This document shows positions 18,574-28,333 of a DNA stretch of 64,000 nucleotides, piece by piece; within the stretch, counting starts at the first letter, position 1; the number at the start of each line of letters is the position of its first letter. The notes below the pieces were generated by a model. That model worked only from the letters and a program-made list of their open reading frames with translations. It was not told the DNA's origin and searched no databases. Source of the DNA: an uncultured Prevotella sp. (GTDB taxonomy: Bacteria; Bacteroidota; Bacteroidia; Bacteroidales; Bacteroidaceae). The DNA is taken from contig CAAGPV010000038.1 of the NCBI GenBank assembly GCA_900771975.1, positions 91,230 to 155,229 of the forward strand. Direction: 5' to 3'. The position numbers and the translations under genes were made by a program.

Positions 18574-20037
18574 TTAATTGTTATCTATAGATAATTGGTT
18601 TCTTCTTTCCAAAGCAACAACATTTTCCACATGTGGTGTATGTGGAAACATATCAACTGGTTGTACTGCTGTAATTTTATAGTAATTGTCCAATAAATTT
18701 AAATCTCTTGCTTGTGTTGCTGGATTGCAACTTACATAAACTATCTTTTTGGGTAATGCTTCTATAATTACTTTAACAACATCTGAGTGCATTCCTGCAC
18801 GCGGAGGATCGGTGACTATTACGTCTGGACGGCCGTGTCTGTCAATAAAGTCTTTAGTTAAAATGTTTTTCATATCGCCCGCATAAAACAAGGTGTTGTC
18901 AATGTTGTTAACCAACGAATTTTCCTTTGCATCCTCGATAGCGTCTTCTACATATTCTATTCCTATTACTTTTTTGGCTTGACGCGCTATGAAATTAGCA
19001 ATTGTTCCAGTCCCGGTATATAAATCATAAACTAATTCATTACCAGAAAGTTGCGCAAAGTCTTTTACAACATTATATAAATGGAATGCTTGTTCTGTAT
19101 TGGTTTGATAAAAACTTTTTGCTCTAACCTTAAATTTTAGGTCGTCCATCAGTTCATAAATATAATCATTCCCTTTATAAACTTTGATCGGTAGATCCCC
19201 GAATGTGTCATTTCCCTTTTGGTTATTTACATATAACAAACTTGTAATCTGTGGAAAGCTTTCGCTTAAATACTTCAACAAGCCTTTAGCTGCTTCCTCA
19301 TCTTTACTTGTATTATTAGCATCAAAGCAGAATTGTATTAACACCATCCATTCCCCTGAGTGGGAATTTCTTATCATTATATCACGTAAAAGCCCCTTTT
19401 GATTTCTTATATCATAAAAGGACATGTTTGTATTAATAGCATAATCCCTAATGGCATTTCTGATTTGATTGCAAAGATCGTCCATTAAATAACATTTTTC
19501 AATTGGATAAATCTTGTCAAATGCTCCAGATATATGAAAACCTACAACTCCCTCGGTTTGCAATTCTTCAAGCGATTTATCTTTAAACTCTTGCAATTCA
19601 TCTGCAGTAAGCCATCTTTTGTTACAACATCCAAACTCTAATTTATTGCGATATTCTTGAGTTTTTGTAGAGCCCAAAATAGGATGAAATTCGGGCAACT
19701 CTACCTTTCCTATACGCGAAAGCTGGTCATAAACTTGCTTTTGTTTGGCCTGTAATTGTTGTTGATAGGGCAAATTTTGCCATTTACACCCACCGCATAT
19801 ACCAAAATGACTACAAAAAGGCTTTTCTCTTACATCACTATATTGTATGTATTTTATGACTTTTGCCTCACAGTACTTATGCTTTTTCTTTACAACTTGT
19901 AAATCGACAATATCGCCAGGAACTACAAATGGCACAAATATTACTTTGTCTTCAATATGTGTTATGCATTTCCCTTCAGCTGCAACTGCTTCAATTTTGA
20001 CATTATTATAAATTGGAAGTGTCTTTTTTTTACTCAT
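18574..20037 (-). CDS. rlmD: 23S rRNA (uracil-5-)-methyltransferase RlmD
   Basis: An AdoMet-dependent m5U methyltransferase of the TrmA/RumA family, 487 aa. An N-terminal TRAM (RNA-binding) domain occupies about residues 5-65. Cysteines in FCSHFGICGGCKW, together with a later Cys, form the [4Fe-4S] site. The AdoMet pocket is in LVYDLYTGTGTIANF and the nucleophilic Cys is in VYVSCNPATQARDL; DPPRAGMHSDVV is the substrate loop. Family knowledge assigns these 23S rRNA U1939 or, in Bacteroidetes, related uracils. It is the first gene of a leftward unit with a promoter at 20057-20064. Confidence 0.92.
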   Translation of the reverse strand: MSKKKTLPIYNNVKIEAVAAEGKCITHIEDKVIFVPFVVPGDIVDLQVVKKKHKYCEAKVIKYIQYSDVREKPFCSHFGICGGCKWQNLPYQQQLQAKQKQVYDQLSRIGKVELPEFHPILGSTKTQEYRNKLEFGCCNKRWLTADELQEFKDKSLEELQTEGVVGFHISGAFDKIYPIEKCYLMDDLCNQIRNAIRDYAINTNMSFYDIRNQKGLLRDIMIRNSHSGEWMVLIQFCFDANNTSKDEEAAKGLLKYLSESFPQITSLLYVNNQKGNDTFGDLPIKVYKGNDYIYELMDDLKFKVRAKSFYQTNTEQAFHLYNVVKDFAQLSGNELVYDLYTGTGTIANFIARQAKKVIGIEYVEDAIEDAKENSLVNNIDNTLFYAGDMKNILTKDFIDRHGRPDVIVTDPPRAGMHSDVVKVIIEALPKKIVYVSCNPATQARDLNLLDNYYKITAVQPVDMFPHTPHVENVVALERRNQLSIDNN

Positions 20038-20056
20038 TATTAATAGAATTTTGGCA

Positions 20057-20064
20057 CAAAGTTA
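20057..20064 (-). promoter_or_regulatory. -7 promoter element of rlmD
   Basis: On the minus strand it reads TAACTTTG, matching TAnnTTTG, 20 bp upstream of the rlmD ATG. Confidence 0.62.
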
Positions 20065-20191
20065 GTAATAATTTCTTAATATAGTTTTCATACTTCAAGT
20101 TTTAACCATCTGTTTGCGCAAACACAAGAAACACATTATCATTAAGCAACAATTTCAAAACGAAAAGTTTGCGGTAATCAACCAATTTTGA

Positions 20192-20199
20192 TATATTTG
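20192..20199 (+). promoter_or_regulatory. Promoter of ppdK
   Basis: TATATTTG (-7) with TTTG at 20168-20171 (-33) and a 20-bp spacer. It falls inside the longest reading frame of ppdK, which rules out the TTG at 20188 as the start and favours ATG 20239. Confidence 0.75.
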
Positions 20200-20238
20200 C
20201 AAAACCGAATAATCAAATACGAAATATATTACAATATT

Positions 20239-22959
20239 ATGAAAGAAAAAAGAGTTTTCTTGTTTGGAAATGGAAAAGCAGAAGGTAATGCAAAAATGCG
20301 AGAGCAATTGGGTGGCAAGGGTGCCAATCTCGCAGAAATGAATTTGTTAGGTGTCCCCGTTCCTCCTGGCTTTACCATTACAACAGATTGTTGCAATGAG
20401 TATTACAAAGTAGGCCAAGACAAAATCATGGAATTGCTTCGTCCGGAAGTTATCCCAGCAGTTAAGCATATAGAGACATTGATGAATTCCAAATTTGGTG
20501 ATACCGAAAATCCTCTTTTGGTAAGTGTTCGGTCTGGAGCTCGTGCTTCTATGCCTGGAATGATGGACACTATTTTAAATCTTGGTCTGAACGATGCTGT
20601 TGCCGAAGGATTGGTCCGCAAGACCCAAAATCCACATTTCGTATACGACTCTTATAGACGATTTGTGCAAATGTATGGAGATGTTGTCCTTGAAATGAAA
20701 CCAGCGAATAAGGAAGACATTGATCCGTTTGAAGAAATTATAGAATCCGTTAAAGCTGAAAGAGGAGTCAAATTAGACAAAGACTTAAGCGTAGAAGAAC
20801 TAAAACATCTTGTAACACTATTTAAAGATGCTATCAAGAAACGAACTGGTAAAGATTTCCCAGAAGATCCTATTGAACAATTATGGGGGGCCATTTGCGC
20901 TGTGTTCCGTAGTTGGATGAATGAAAGGGCTATTCTTTATAGAAAAATGGAAGGTATACCTGATGAATGGGGAACAGCAGTTAGCGTCATGGCAATGGTA
21001 TTTGGAAATATGGGCGATACGTCAGCAACAGGTGTATGCTTCAGTCGTGATGCAGGAAACGGAGAAAATATATTCAATGGTGAATATTTGGTTAATGCAC
21101 AAGGTGAAGATGTTGTTGCCGGCATAAGGACTCCACAACAAATTACTAAAGTTGGCTCACAACGGTGGGCAGAAAGAATAGGACTTTCCGAGCAAGAAAG
21201 AGTAGACAAATATCCATCCATGGAAGAAGCCATGCCAGAAATATTTGACCAGCTTAATTCCATCCAAGACATGTTAGAGCATCATTATCACGACATGCAA
21301 GACATGGAATTTACGGTTCAAGAAGGTAAGTTGTGGTTCTTGCAAACAAGAAACGGCAAACGCACTGGAACAGCAATGGTTAAAATTGCTATGGACTTGT
21401 TGCATGAAGGGTTGATCGATGAGAAAACCGCTATTATGAGATGTGAACCACAAAAGTTGGACGAACTCCTTCATCCGGTTTTTGACAAGCTTGCACTTCA
21501 GAAAGCCACTATGATTACCCAAGGCCTTCCTGCAAGTCCTGGAGCAGCATGCGGACAAATCGTTTTTCATGCAGACGATGCTGAAGCATGGCACGCAGAT
21601 GGCCATAAAGTAATCATGGTTCGTATAGAAACTAGTCCTGAAGACCTCGCTGGAATGTCTGCTGCTGAAGGCATACTTACAGCAAGAGGTGGTATGACTT
21701 CTCATGCAGCCGTTGTGGCACGTGGTATGGGCAAGTGTTGTGTTTCCGGTGCCGGTGCCATTAATGTCGACTACAAATCCAAGACCGTAGAAATAGATGG
21801 TAAGGTTTATAAGGAAGGCGATTATATTTCATTAAACGGTTCAACTGGTAAAGTATATGCAGGGGCAGTACCAACAAAAGCTGCTGAACTTAGTGGCGAT
21901 TTCAAAGAATTGATGGACTTGTGCGACAAATACACAAAACTGCAAGTTCGAACCAATGCAGACACGCCACATGACGCTCAAGTTGCTCGTGAATTTGGTG
22001 CAAAAGGTATTGGATTAACCCGAACAGAGCATATGTTCTTTGATGGAAAGAAAATCATTGCCATGCGAGAAATGATTTTGGCAGACACTCCACAAGGACG
22101 AGAAAAGGCCTTGGAGAAACTTCTACCCTATCAAAAGGCTGACTTTAAGGGTATATTGAAAGCGATGGATGGACTTCCTGTGAATATTCGATTGTTGGAC
22201 CCACCTCTTCACGAATTTGTTCCGCATGATAAACAAGGTCAGCAAGTTATGGCTGATGAAATGGGAGTTGACATTGAAACTATTAGACGCCGTGTTGAGA
22301 GTTTGGCAGAAAACAACCCAATGCTTGGCCACCGCGGTTGTCGTTTGGGAATTACCTTCCCTGAAATAACAGCTATGCAAACACGTGCAATATTGAGCGC
22401 TGCTTGTGAACTTAAGAAAGAGGGATACAATCCACGGCCAGAAATTATGGTTCCATTAATTGGTACTGTCAACGAATTCCGTCAGCAAAAAGCAGTTATT
22501 CTAAAAACATCACGCAAAGTTTTTGAAGAATATGGAATGAAAATAGACTTTGAAATCGGAACAATGATTGAGATACCACGTGCTGCTCTTACTGCTGACA
22601 AGATCGCATCAGAAGCTCAATATTTCAGTTTCGGTACGAATGACCTTACGCAAATGACATTTGGCTATTCACGTGACGATATAGCTTCATTCTTGCCTGT
22701 ATACTTGGAAAACAAGATCCTCAAAGTTGATCCGTTCCAAGTGCTCGATCAAGAAGGTGTTGGACAATTGGTTAAAATGGCTGTGGACAAAGGTCGCACA
22801 GTTCGTCCTGAGTTGCGTACTGGCATTTGTGGTGAACATGGAGGAGAACCAACTTCTGTTAAATTCTGTGCAAGAATTGGTCTTAACTATGCAAGTTGTT
22901 CCCCATTCCGTGTGCCAATAGCCCGTTTGGCTGCGGCGCAGGCTGCCGTTGAGGAATAA
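20239..22959 (+). CDS. ppdK: Pyruvate, phosphate dikinase
   Basis: PPDK interconverts ATP + phosphate + pyruvate and AMP + PPi + phosphoenolpyruvate, giving reversible PPi-linked glycolysis in anaerobes. The N-terminal ATP-grasp domain (LGGKGANLAEM, GDTSATGVCFSRDAGNGEN), the phosphohistidine domain (GGMTSHAAVVARGMGK, catalytic His) and the C-terminal PEP/pyruvate TIM barrel (GIGLTRTEHMFF, FSFGTNDLTQMTFGYSRDD, GICGEHGG) are all intact. Length 906 aa fits the family. The start was chosen by the promoter position and MKEKRVFLFGNG. A strong hairpin terminator follows. Confidence 0.97.
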   Translation: MKEKRVFLFGNGKAEGNAKMREQLGGKGANLAEMNLLGVPVPPGFTITTDCCNEYYKVGQDKIMELLRPEVIPAVKHIETLMNSKFGDTENPLLVSVRSGARASMPGMMDTILNLGLNDAVAEGLVRKTQNPHFVYDSYRRFVQMYGDVVLEMKPANKEDIDPFEEIIESVKAERGVKLDKDLSVEELKHLVTLFKDAIKKRTGKDFPEDPIEQLWGAICAVFRSWMNERAILYRKMEGIPDEWGTAVSVMAMVFGNMGDTSATGVCFSRDAGNGENIFNGEYLVNAQGEDVVAGIRTPQQITKVGSQRWAERIGLSEQERVDKYPSMEEAMPEIFDQLNSIQDMLEHHYHDMQDMEFTVQEGKLWFLQTRNGKRTGTAMVKIAMDLLHEGLIDEKTAIMRCEPQKLDELLHPVFDKLALQKATMITQGLPASPGAACGQIVFHADDAEAWHADGHKVIMVRIETSPEDLAGMSAAEGILTARGGMTSHAAVVARGMGKCCVSGAGAINVDYKSKTVEIDGKVYKEGDYISLNGSTGKVYAGAVPTKAAELSGDFKELMDLCDKYTKLQVRTNADTPHDAQVAREFGAKGIGLTRTEHMFFDGKKIIAMREMILADTPQGREKALEKLLPYQKADFKGILKAMDGLPVNIRLLDPPLHEFVPHDKQGQQVMADEMGVDIETIRRRVESLAENNPMLGHRGCRLGITFPEITAMQTRAILSAACELKKEGYNPRPEIMVPLIGTVNEFRQQKAVILKTSRKVFEEYGMKIDFEIGTMIEIPRAALTADKIASEAQYFSFGTNDLTQMTFGYSRDDIASFLPVYLENKILKVDPFQVLDQEGVGQLVKMAVDKGRTVRPELRTGICGEHGGEPTSVKFCARIGLNYASCSPFRVPIARLAAAQAAVEE

Positions 22960-22985
22960 CGCGAAAGTCCTCTAAATCCAAGGAG

Positions 22986-23036
22986 TTAGGCTGTAAGCCC
23001 CGATATATAAAGGGGATTACAGCCTAAGTTATTTTT
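22986..23036 (+). terminator. Rho-independent-type terminator of ppdK
   Basis: The inverted repeat TTAGGCTGTAA-CCCC / GGGG-TTACAGCCTAA (22986-23027) is followed by GTTATTTTT. It insulates ppdK from the polyvalent-protein remnant that starts about 30 bp later. Confidence 0.82.
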
Positions 23037-23065
23037 AGGCGGTATGCACATCCTGCACGATAATC

Positions 23066-26000
23066 ATGCAGAGTGTGTTCAATTCGATGTATGATTTGAT
23101 ACAGGGGAGACGTGAAGCAGACATTTTCTCTCAGGGTAATGTAGACAATCGTCCTCGTACATTGGCAGAAGCAATAAAGGAAGTATTAAAAATAGACTAT
23201 AATGGAAAGACTGGAAGTAATATTGTGGGTGTCGGTTCTGAGACGGGCATCGAAAGGAGACGTGGAGGCACAGGAGATGTTGAAAGAGGAGGACGAGGCA
23301 CGGAAGGAGAACGGGCTGCCGACGGTAAGGGAAGAGCTAAAGGCCATGCTGGAGAAGAAGGAGTAGCCGAGAAGCGGAAAGCGCAGCATCCATCTTCGGT
23401 TGCGTCCAAGGATAATCAGGGTAATCCGTTGAACGCTGATGGAACATTGAAGTTGGAGAAGGTGAAGTCTGTTGATGATTTGACAGACGAGGACTTCTCG
23501 AAGCCTACACGTAATGTAGAGCTTCCTGCAATTCCTAAGAATGTTGATGATGCTATTGGGGCAAATGGCAAACCTATTATTATCAAGAAGAATATCTTTG
23601 AGAAGAACTGGAATACACACAAATTCCCGTTTGACGAAAGCCGTTCGATATTAAAGGCAGCATTGTATGGCACAGACTTAGTGGGACGTACTCAGCCGAC
23701 AAAGAAACCTCTCCATTGGGTTGCGATAAAGTTGGACGAGAAAAGTCCTATTGTAGTGCTTGAAGTGAATGAGAATAAAGATAACGTTGAGATTGTAGGA
23801 TGGTACACACTTGACGAAAGAAACCTTGAAAGAATAAAAAGACAAGCTGAGAAGAACGGCGGCGAACTCGTCATGTTATTCCCTAAGGATAAGGTGGAAA
23901 GCCTTTCCACTCCTCTTGACGGCTTGTCTTCCGAAAGCAAAGTTACTGCAAAAGCGCCTAAGAAGCAAGGGAAAGGGAAGAAAAAAGTTGAACCAGGTCA
24001 GCAGGTAGACTATTATTCTGCCTTTGCCGAACAATATGGTTTGGACGCGAAGAAAGAAACCGTGGCCAATGCTTCTGCAAAAGCTAAGGAAGTGAAAGGG
24101 CTTAGCCACAAGTTGAAAGACAGATATCCGACTTCTTTATATCTGCTTGAACGTGACATTTCGGATATGGAAGAGATGGTGGCCAATGGCGAGGTTTCGC
24201 CAAAGAGAGTGGAACGTGTTCGCTCAGAAATAAAAAGGTTGAATGGCTTGCTTGCTGATTATGAGCGGTTGGCGACTCCAGAAGAACGAAGCTGGCGCGA
24301 TATGAAAGCCGAACATCCGGATGAAATTGTTGTTGTAGACAATGGTAATGGTCTGTTGGTTGTGTGTCAGGAAGATGTTAAGGCAACCAATAAAGCTATT
24401 GGGCTAAAACTCGATGCTCCTGTTACTGAAAACCTTATCGTGACAACCAACGAAGAGCAGGGAATGCCGTTTACGACAATGAGAGTAACGCTTGAAGATT
24501 TGCAAAGGTTGTCTGACAAGGGGGTAAAATATGTTGTTCTTGACAAGAATGGAAATCAAGAAAAAGAAAAGAGATTTTCAGAAAGATTGCAAAATGCCAT
24601 TGCTGAGACCGAAACCGAGCCTACAGAGGCTCAGAAGAAGGCTGGAAACTACAAGAAGGGACATCTTTCCTTCGGTGGCTATGACTTTACCGTAGAGACA
24701 CCGAAGGGCGTGACACGTAGCGGTAAGGACGAGCAGGGCAAGCCTTGGAGCGTGACCATGCACGATACTTATGGCTACATCTTGGGCAAGATTGGTGTGG
24801 ATGGTGATCATATTGATATGTTCATCAATGATGATGCCGACCTTGATACTTTTGATGGAAATGTAGTAGTAATAGACCAAGTTAATCCAAAGACTGGTGA
24901 ATTTGACGAGCATAAGGTGATGTATGGCTATCCTGATGAGGTGGCTGCTACAGAGGCTTATCTTGCCAACTATTCTCCAGGATGGAAGGGACTTGGTAAG
25001 GTTACTTCTGTGCCTAAGGCTACCTTTGACAAGTGGCTTGAATCTTCTGACCGCAAGACTAAGCCATTCCGTGAGTATGCTATGGTGAAGAAAGAGACAG
25101 AGGGCAATAAGCCTTCTGAAGCCTCTCTAAGCCTTTCTACGCCTTTGACAGATGAGGAGGTTGTGGCTATTACTGATGCGATGAAGGCTAATGCTACGGT
25201 TGCTCCAACTGTTGAAATCAACGATGCGAACTGGAAGGAGTCTGTTGATACGCCAGTCGGTAGTGTGAAAATGGGAGAAAACCAAAAGGCTAAACTATTT
25301 GCCAAAGGCAGAGAGTTGCAGTATGGTATGCTCCTTGAAACGCTCTCTAATCCAGATGTTGTACTTGAAGAAAAGGACAAGGAGCAAAATATGTTCCATG
25401 AACGTCCTTCTTCATATCTGTTCGTCAAGACATTCCAAAAGGAAGACGGTTCAAAGTTTGTTCACTTCGAGAGCGTGACGGTATCGCAGGAAGGAATGGA
25501 GGTTTCTATTAGTTCTCATATAATTCGTGAGAACCAGTTGAAAAATAAGTTGAAGAGTGATAGGTTGCTTTATAAAGCGACTGCACTCGATGCACCTGCC
25601 AATACATCCGCAGAGCAACCTATCGTTGGTGGCAGCCTTTCTTCTACAGGCAAAGATACAGAAAATGTATCTGAAAAGCAAGAGAATGGTGGAGAAAATG
25701 CTGGCAAGGTTCGTCTGCAGAAGGATGAGGGTTACTCTGAGTTTGCGGAGAAGCATGGTGTTTCTGCTGACGATGTTAGACGGTATGCGGAAGGTATGGC
25801 GACGGGCAATCTGGCTTTGGCTAATCAGGCGATTGCGGAGATACGTCGTTCTAAGCGTATCGAGCATCGTGGCACTAAGCTGTCGGAGTTTGCGAAATTG
25901 TTTGCTCCGTTAAAGAATGAGTTGTATGAGAGGTTCGGCGATATGGACGAGCTTCAGCAGGAGTATGTGCGCCGTGCCGAAGAGGAACGCAACATAATGG

Positions 26001-28330
26001 AGGCTGCCCGCAAGCGAGCCGAGGAAGAGGAAGCCAAGCGTAAGCAGCACCTGGAGGAACTTTCCTTGCTCACGTCGGAGGAGATAGACAGACGCTATGC
26101 GGATGCCATAGACAAGGGTGACGATGCTACGGCAAGAGAGATGCTTGACGAGGCTGCTCGCCGCAAGGGCTATGGCGACACGGGCAGTGAGTACCAAGGT
26201 GTGGGTGCATGGGTAGCTCCGTTGAACCCCGGCTATGAGAGTGACGAGGCACGCCGCGCCGACGTGGAGGACAACGCTCCCGACGTGAACTTGGAGGACA
26301 TGGCCTTGGGATATAACCTGCAACCTGATGACTACTTTATTCATCCAGAACTATATTCACTGAATACGCCTCACGGTCTGGAATCAACTCGTGCCATACA
26401 GAGTGCGCTCGAAGCGTTGAAGCGTGGCGAGAAGGATGTGAAGGTGAAAGTGTATCGTGCTGTGCCGACTTTGGTAAAGGAGGGCAAGTTGCGTAATGGC
26501 GACTGGGTGACTCCTTCGAAGAAGTATGCTGAGATGCATGGTAACAACCGCTTGGAGGGCAAGTACCGCATAATAGAGGACGAGGTGCTGGCCAAAGACC
26601 TTTGGTGGGACGGCAACGATGCCAACGAGTGGGGCTATGACAACGGCAATGAATACAAGTACAAGAACGCCAAGAACAACAGAAAACTGAATGACTTGGT
26701 GACACGCGATGACAAGGGGAATGTGATTCTTCCATCGAAGCGTTTCAACCAGCGCAAGGCTGACGAGCGTTATCAGAGAGGCGTGGATGGCGTGAAGCCT
26801 TCCAAGGCTGAGGTGGTGTTGCGTGATGCTGTGATTGACCGATTGCGTGAGAGTGGCATAGAGGTGCTGGGCGCTGAGGGACAGAAGGTGCTGGATATGG
26901 CGAATGGAAAGGATGTTCGACTGGAAGCTAAAAGAAAAAGAGCACTTGAAACCGCCTCGCTTGGAGCAAATCCAAGGTCATTAACTGCCATTTCAAGTGC
27001 TGACGGTGTAAAGGTACTGAAAAATCTTGATAACCTTGTCAAGAATTTGGAAAACTCTCCAACTCAGCCAAAAACTTTTATAGGAGAAATGGCTGAGGCA
27101 CTTGGCATAGATATGAAAGACAAGTCCAGCAAGTATGCAACGTTTGAGTGCAAGAATGGGAATATTGTTACCATCCGTGTCAGCGACCATAACGCAACTG
27201 CATCAAACCTTGACACCAATGGTCAATCTGATGCAATTAGTGTAGTTATCACCAACAAGGACAACAAGGGGGTTGTCAATGATGGTGATGCCCATATCGT
27301 AGAGTTCTATTATAATGCTATCAAGTTGCGTAAGGCTGAAGGGAAACCGTTGGCAGACATAGCTAATTCTATCAAACAAGCACTGTACAGTGGCGAGTTT
27401 AAGGACACAACAGGGTTAGCGGAAAAACAAGAGGTGAATGCCAACTATGTTCGTGAGCAGCGTGTTTATCACGGCAGCGGTGCTGACTTTGATCATTTTG
27501 ACCACTCGCATATGGGCGAGGGTGAGGGCGCTCAGGCATACGGTTGGGGTACTTATGTGACGGAGGTGAAAGGCATTGGAAGGACGTATGCCGAACAGAA
27601 TCCTCGATTTATTGAGTCAAGTGATTATGACAGAGAAAACGCAAATGAGGAAATCGCAAGTAAAACTCTTGCAAGATTTGGCAATATTGATTGCGAGTTT
27701 GGAGTAATATACGATGGGGCTGGCAGTTTTGAGGACTTTGATATTCCACGGGACAAAAATGTGCTTGAACAATTTAAGGATTACTTTAAGAGTCATGAGG
27801 AAGATTTTCAGTCAGTTTACGATATAGATGATTTCGATTTGAATGACGAAGATGATCGTGAGCAGTTTGCGCAGGATGTTGAAAGGTCTATGATTAATTA
27901 CGCTGAAAATATAGCACATGATTACGATCAATATTGGAAAGTTATTGAACAAAGGATACTTTACACCGTAGAAATCCCTGACGACAACGGCGAGAACTAT
28001 TTGGATTGGAATGCACCTTTGAAAGACGAGCAGAAAAACAAGATAGAAAAAGCTTTGAAGAAGTTGAAGACGGACTTCGCTGATTTTGAAAGACGAGGCT
28101 TTTCTTTGGATGGGCCGTTTAATGATAATGCCTATTTTTATCTAAACTATGCTTTAAGAGAATCAAAGAAGTGGCAAGATGTTAATGCCCATCGTGCTAT
28201 TAGCAAGTTCCTTTCTTCGCTTGGCTTCGTGGGCATAAAATATCCAGCAGAATATCGCAGTGGTGGCCGTAAGGATGGTGCCAAGAATTACGTTATCTTC
28301 AACGAGAAGGATGCTAAGATAACTGGATAA
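23066..28330 (+). pseudogene. Polyvalent protein remnant, N-terminal fragment (1754 codons)
   Basis: First piece of a broken giant polyvalent protein of the kind found in phages and conjugative elements. Approximate order: BECR/RelE-like nuclease fold (160-285, WVAIKLDEKSPIVVLEV), helical linker (360-400), inorganic-pyrophosphatase-like domain (520-675, YILGKIGVDGDHIDMFIND), a second BECR-like region (715-835, RPSSYLFVKTFQKEDGSKF), coiled coil (960-1000), ADP-ribosyltransferase-like region (1076-1196, KVKVYRAVP...GDWVTPSKKYAEMHG), an uncharacterised domain (1240-1455), and a second ART-like region (1464-1754, RVYHGSG...YGWGTYVTE). Domain names are by motif resemblance. It ends at a TAA created by an 8-bp duplication. 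No promoter or good ribosome site precedes it, and its N-terminus looks cut. Base composition is visibly more GC-rich than the neighbours. Confidence 0.8.
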
Positions 28331-28333
28331 CTG
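28318..28333 (+). repeat. 8-bp tandem duplication GATAACTG x2 (frameshift site)
   Basis: GATAACTG occurs twice head to tail at 28318-28325 and 28326-28333. Deleting one copy joins the upstream frame (..DAKIT) to the downstream frame (DHVRFFKTKNGE..) without a stop. The offset between the two frames is exactly 8 nt modulo 3. The length equals the target duplication made by the IS at 33951-35545, so it may be a scar of an excised element. Confidence 0.9.

Noticed and set aside
20188..20238. Upstream extension of ppdK
   Set aside because: It starts at TTG and contains the promoter -7 element (20192-20199).
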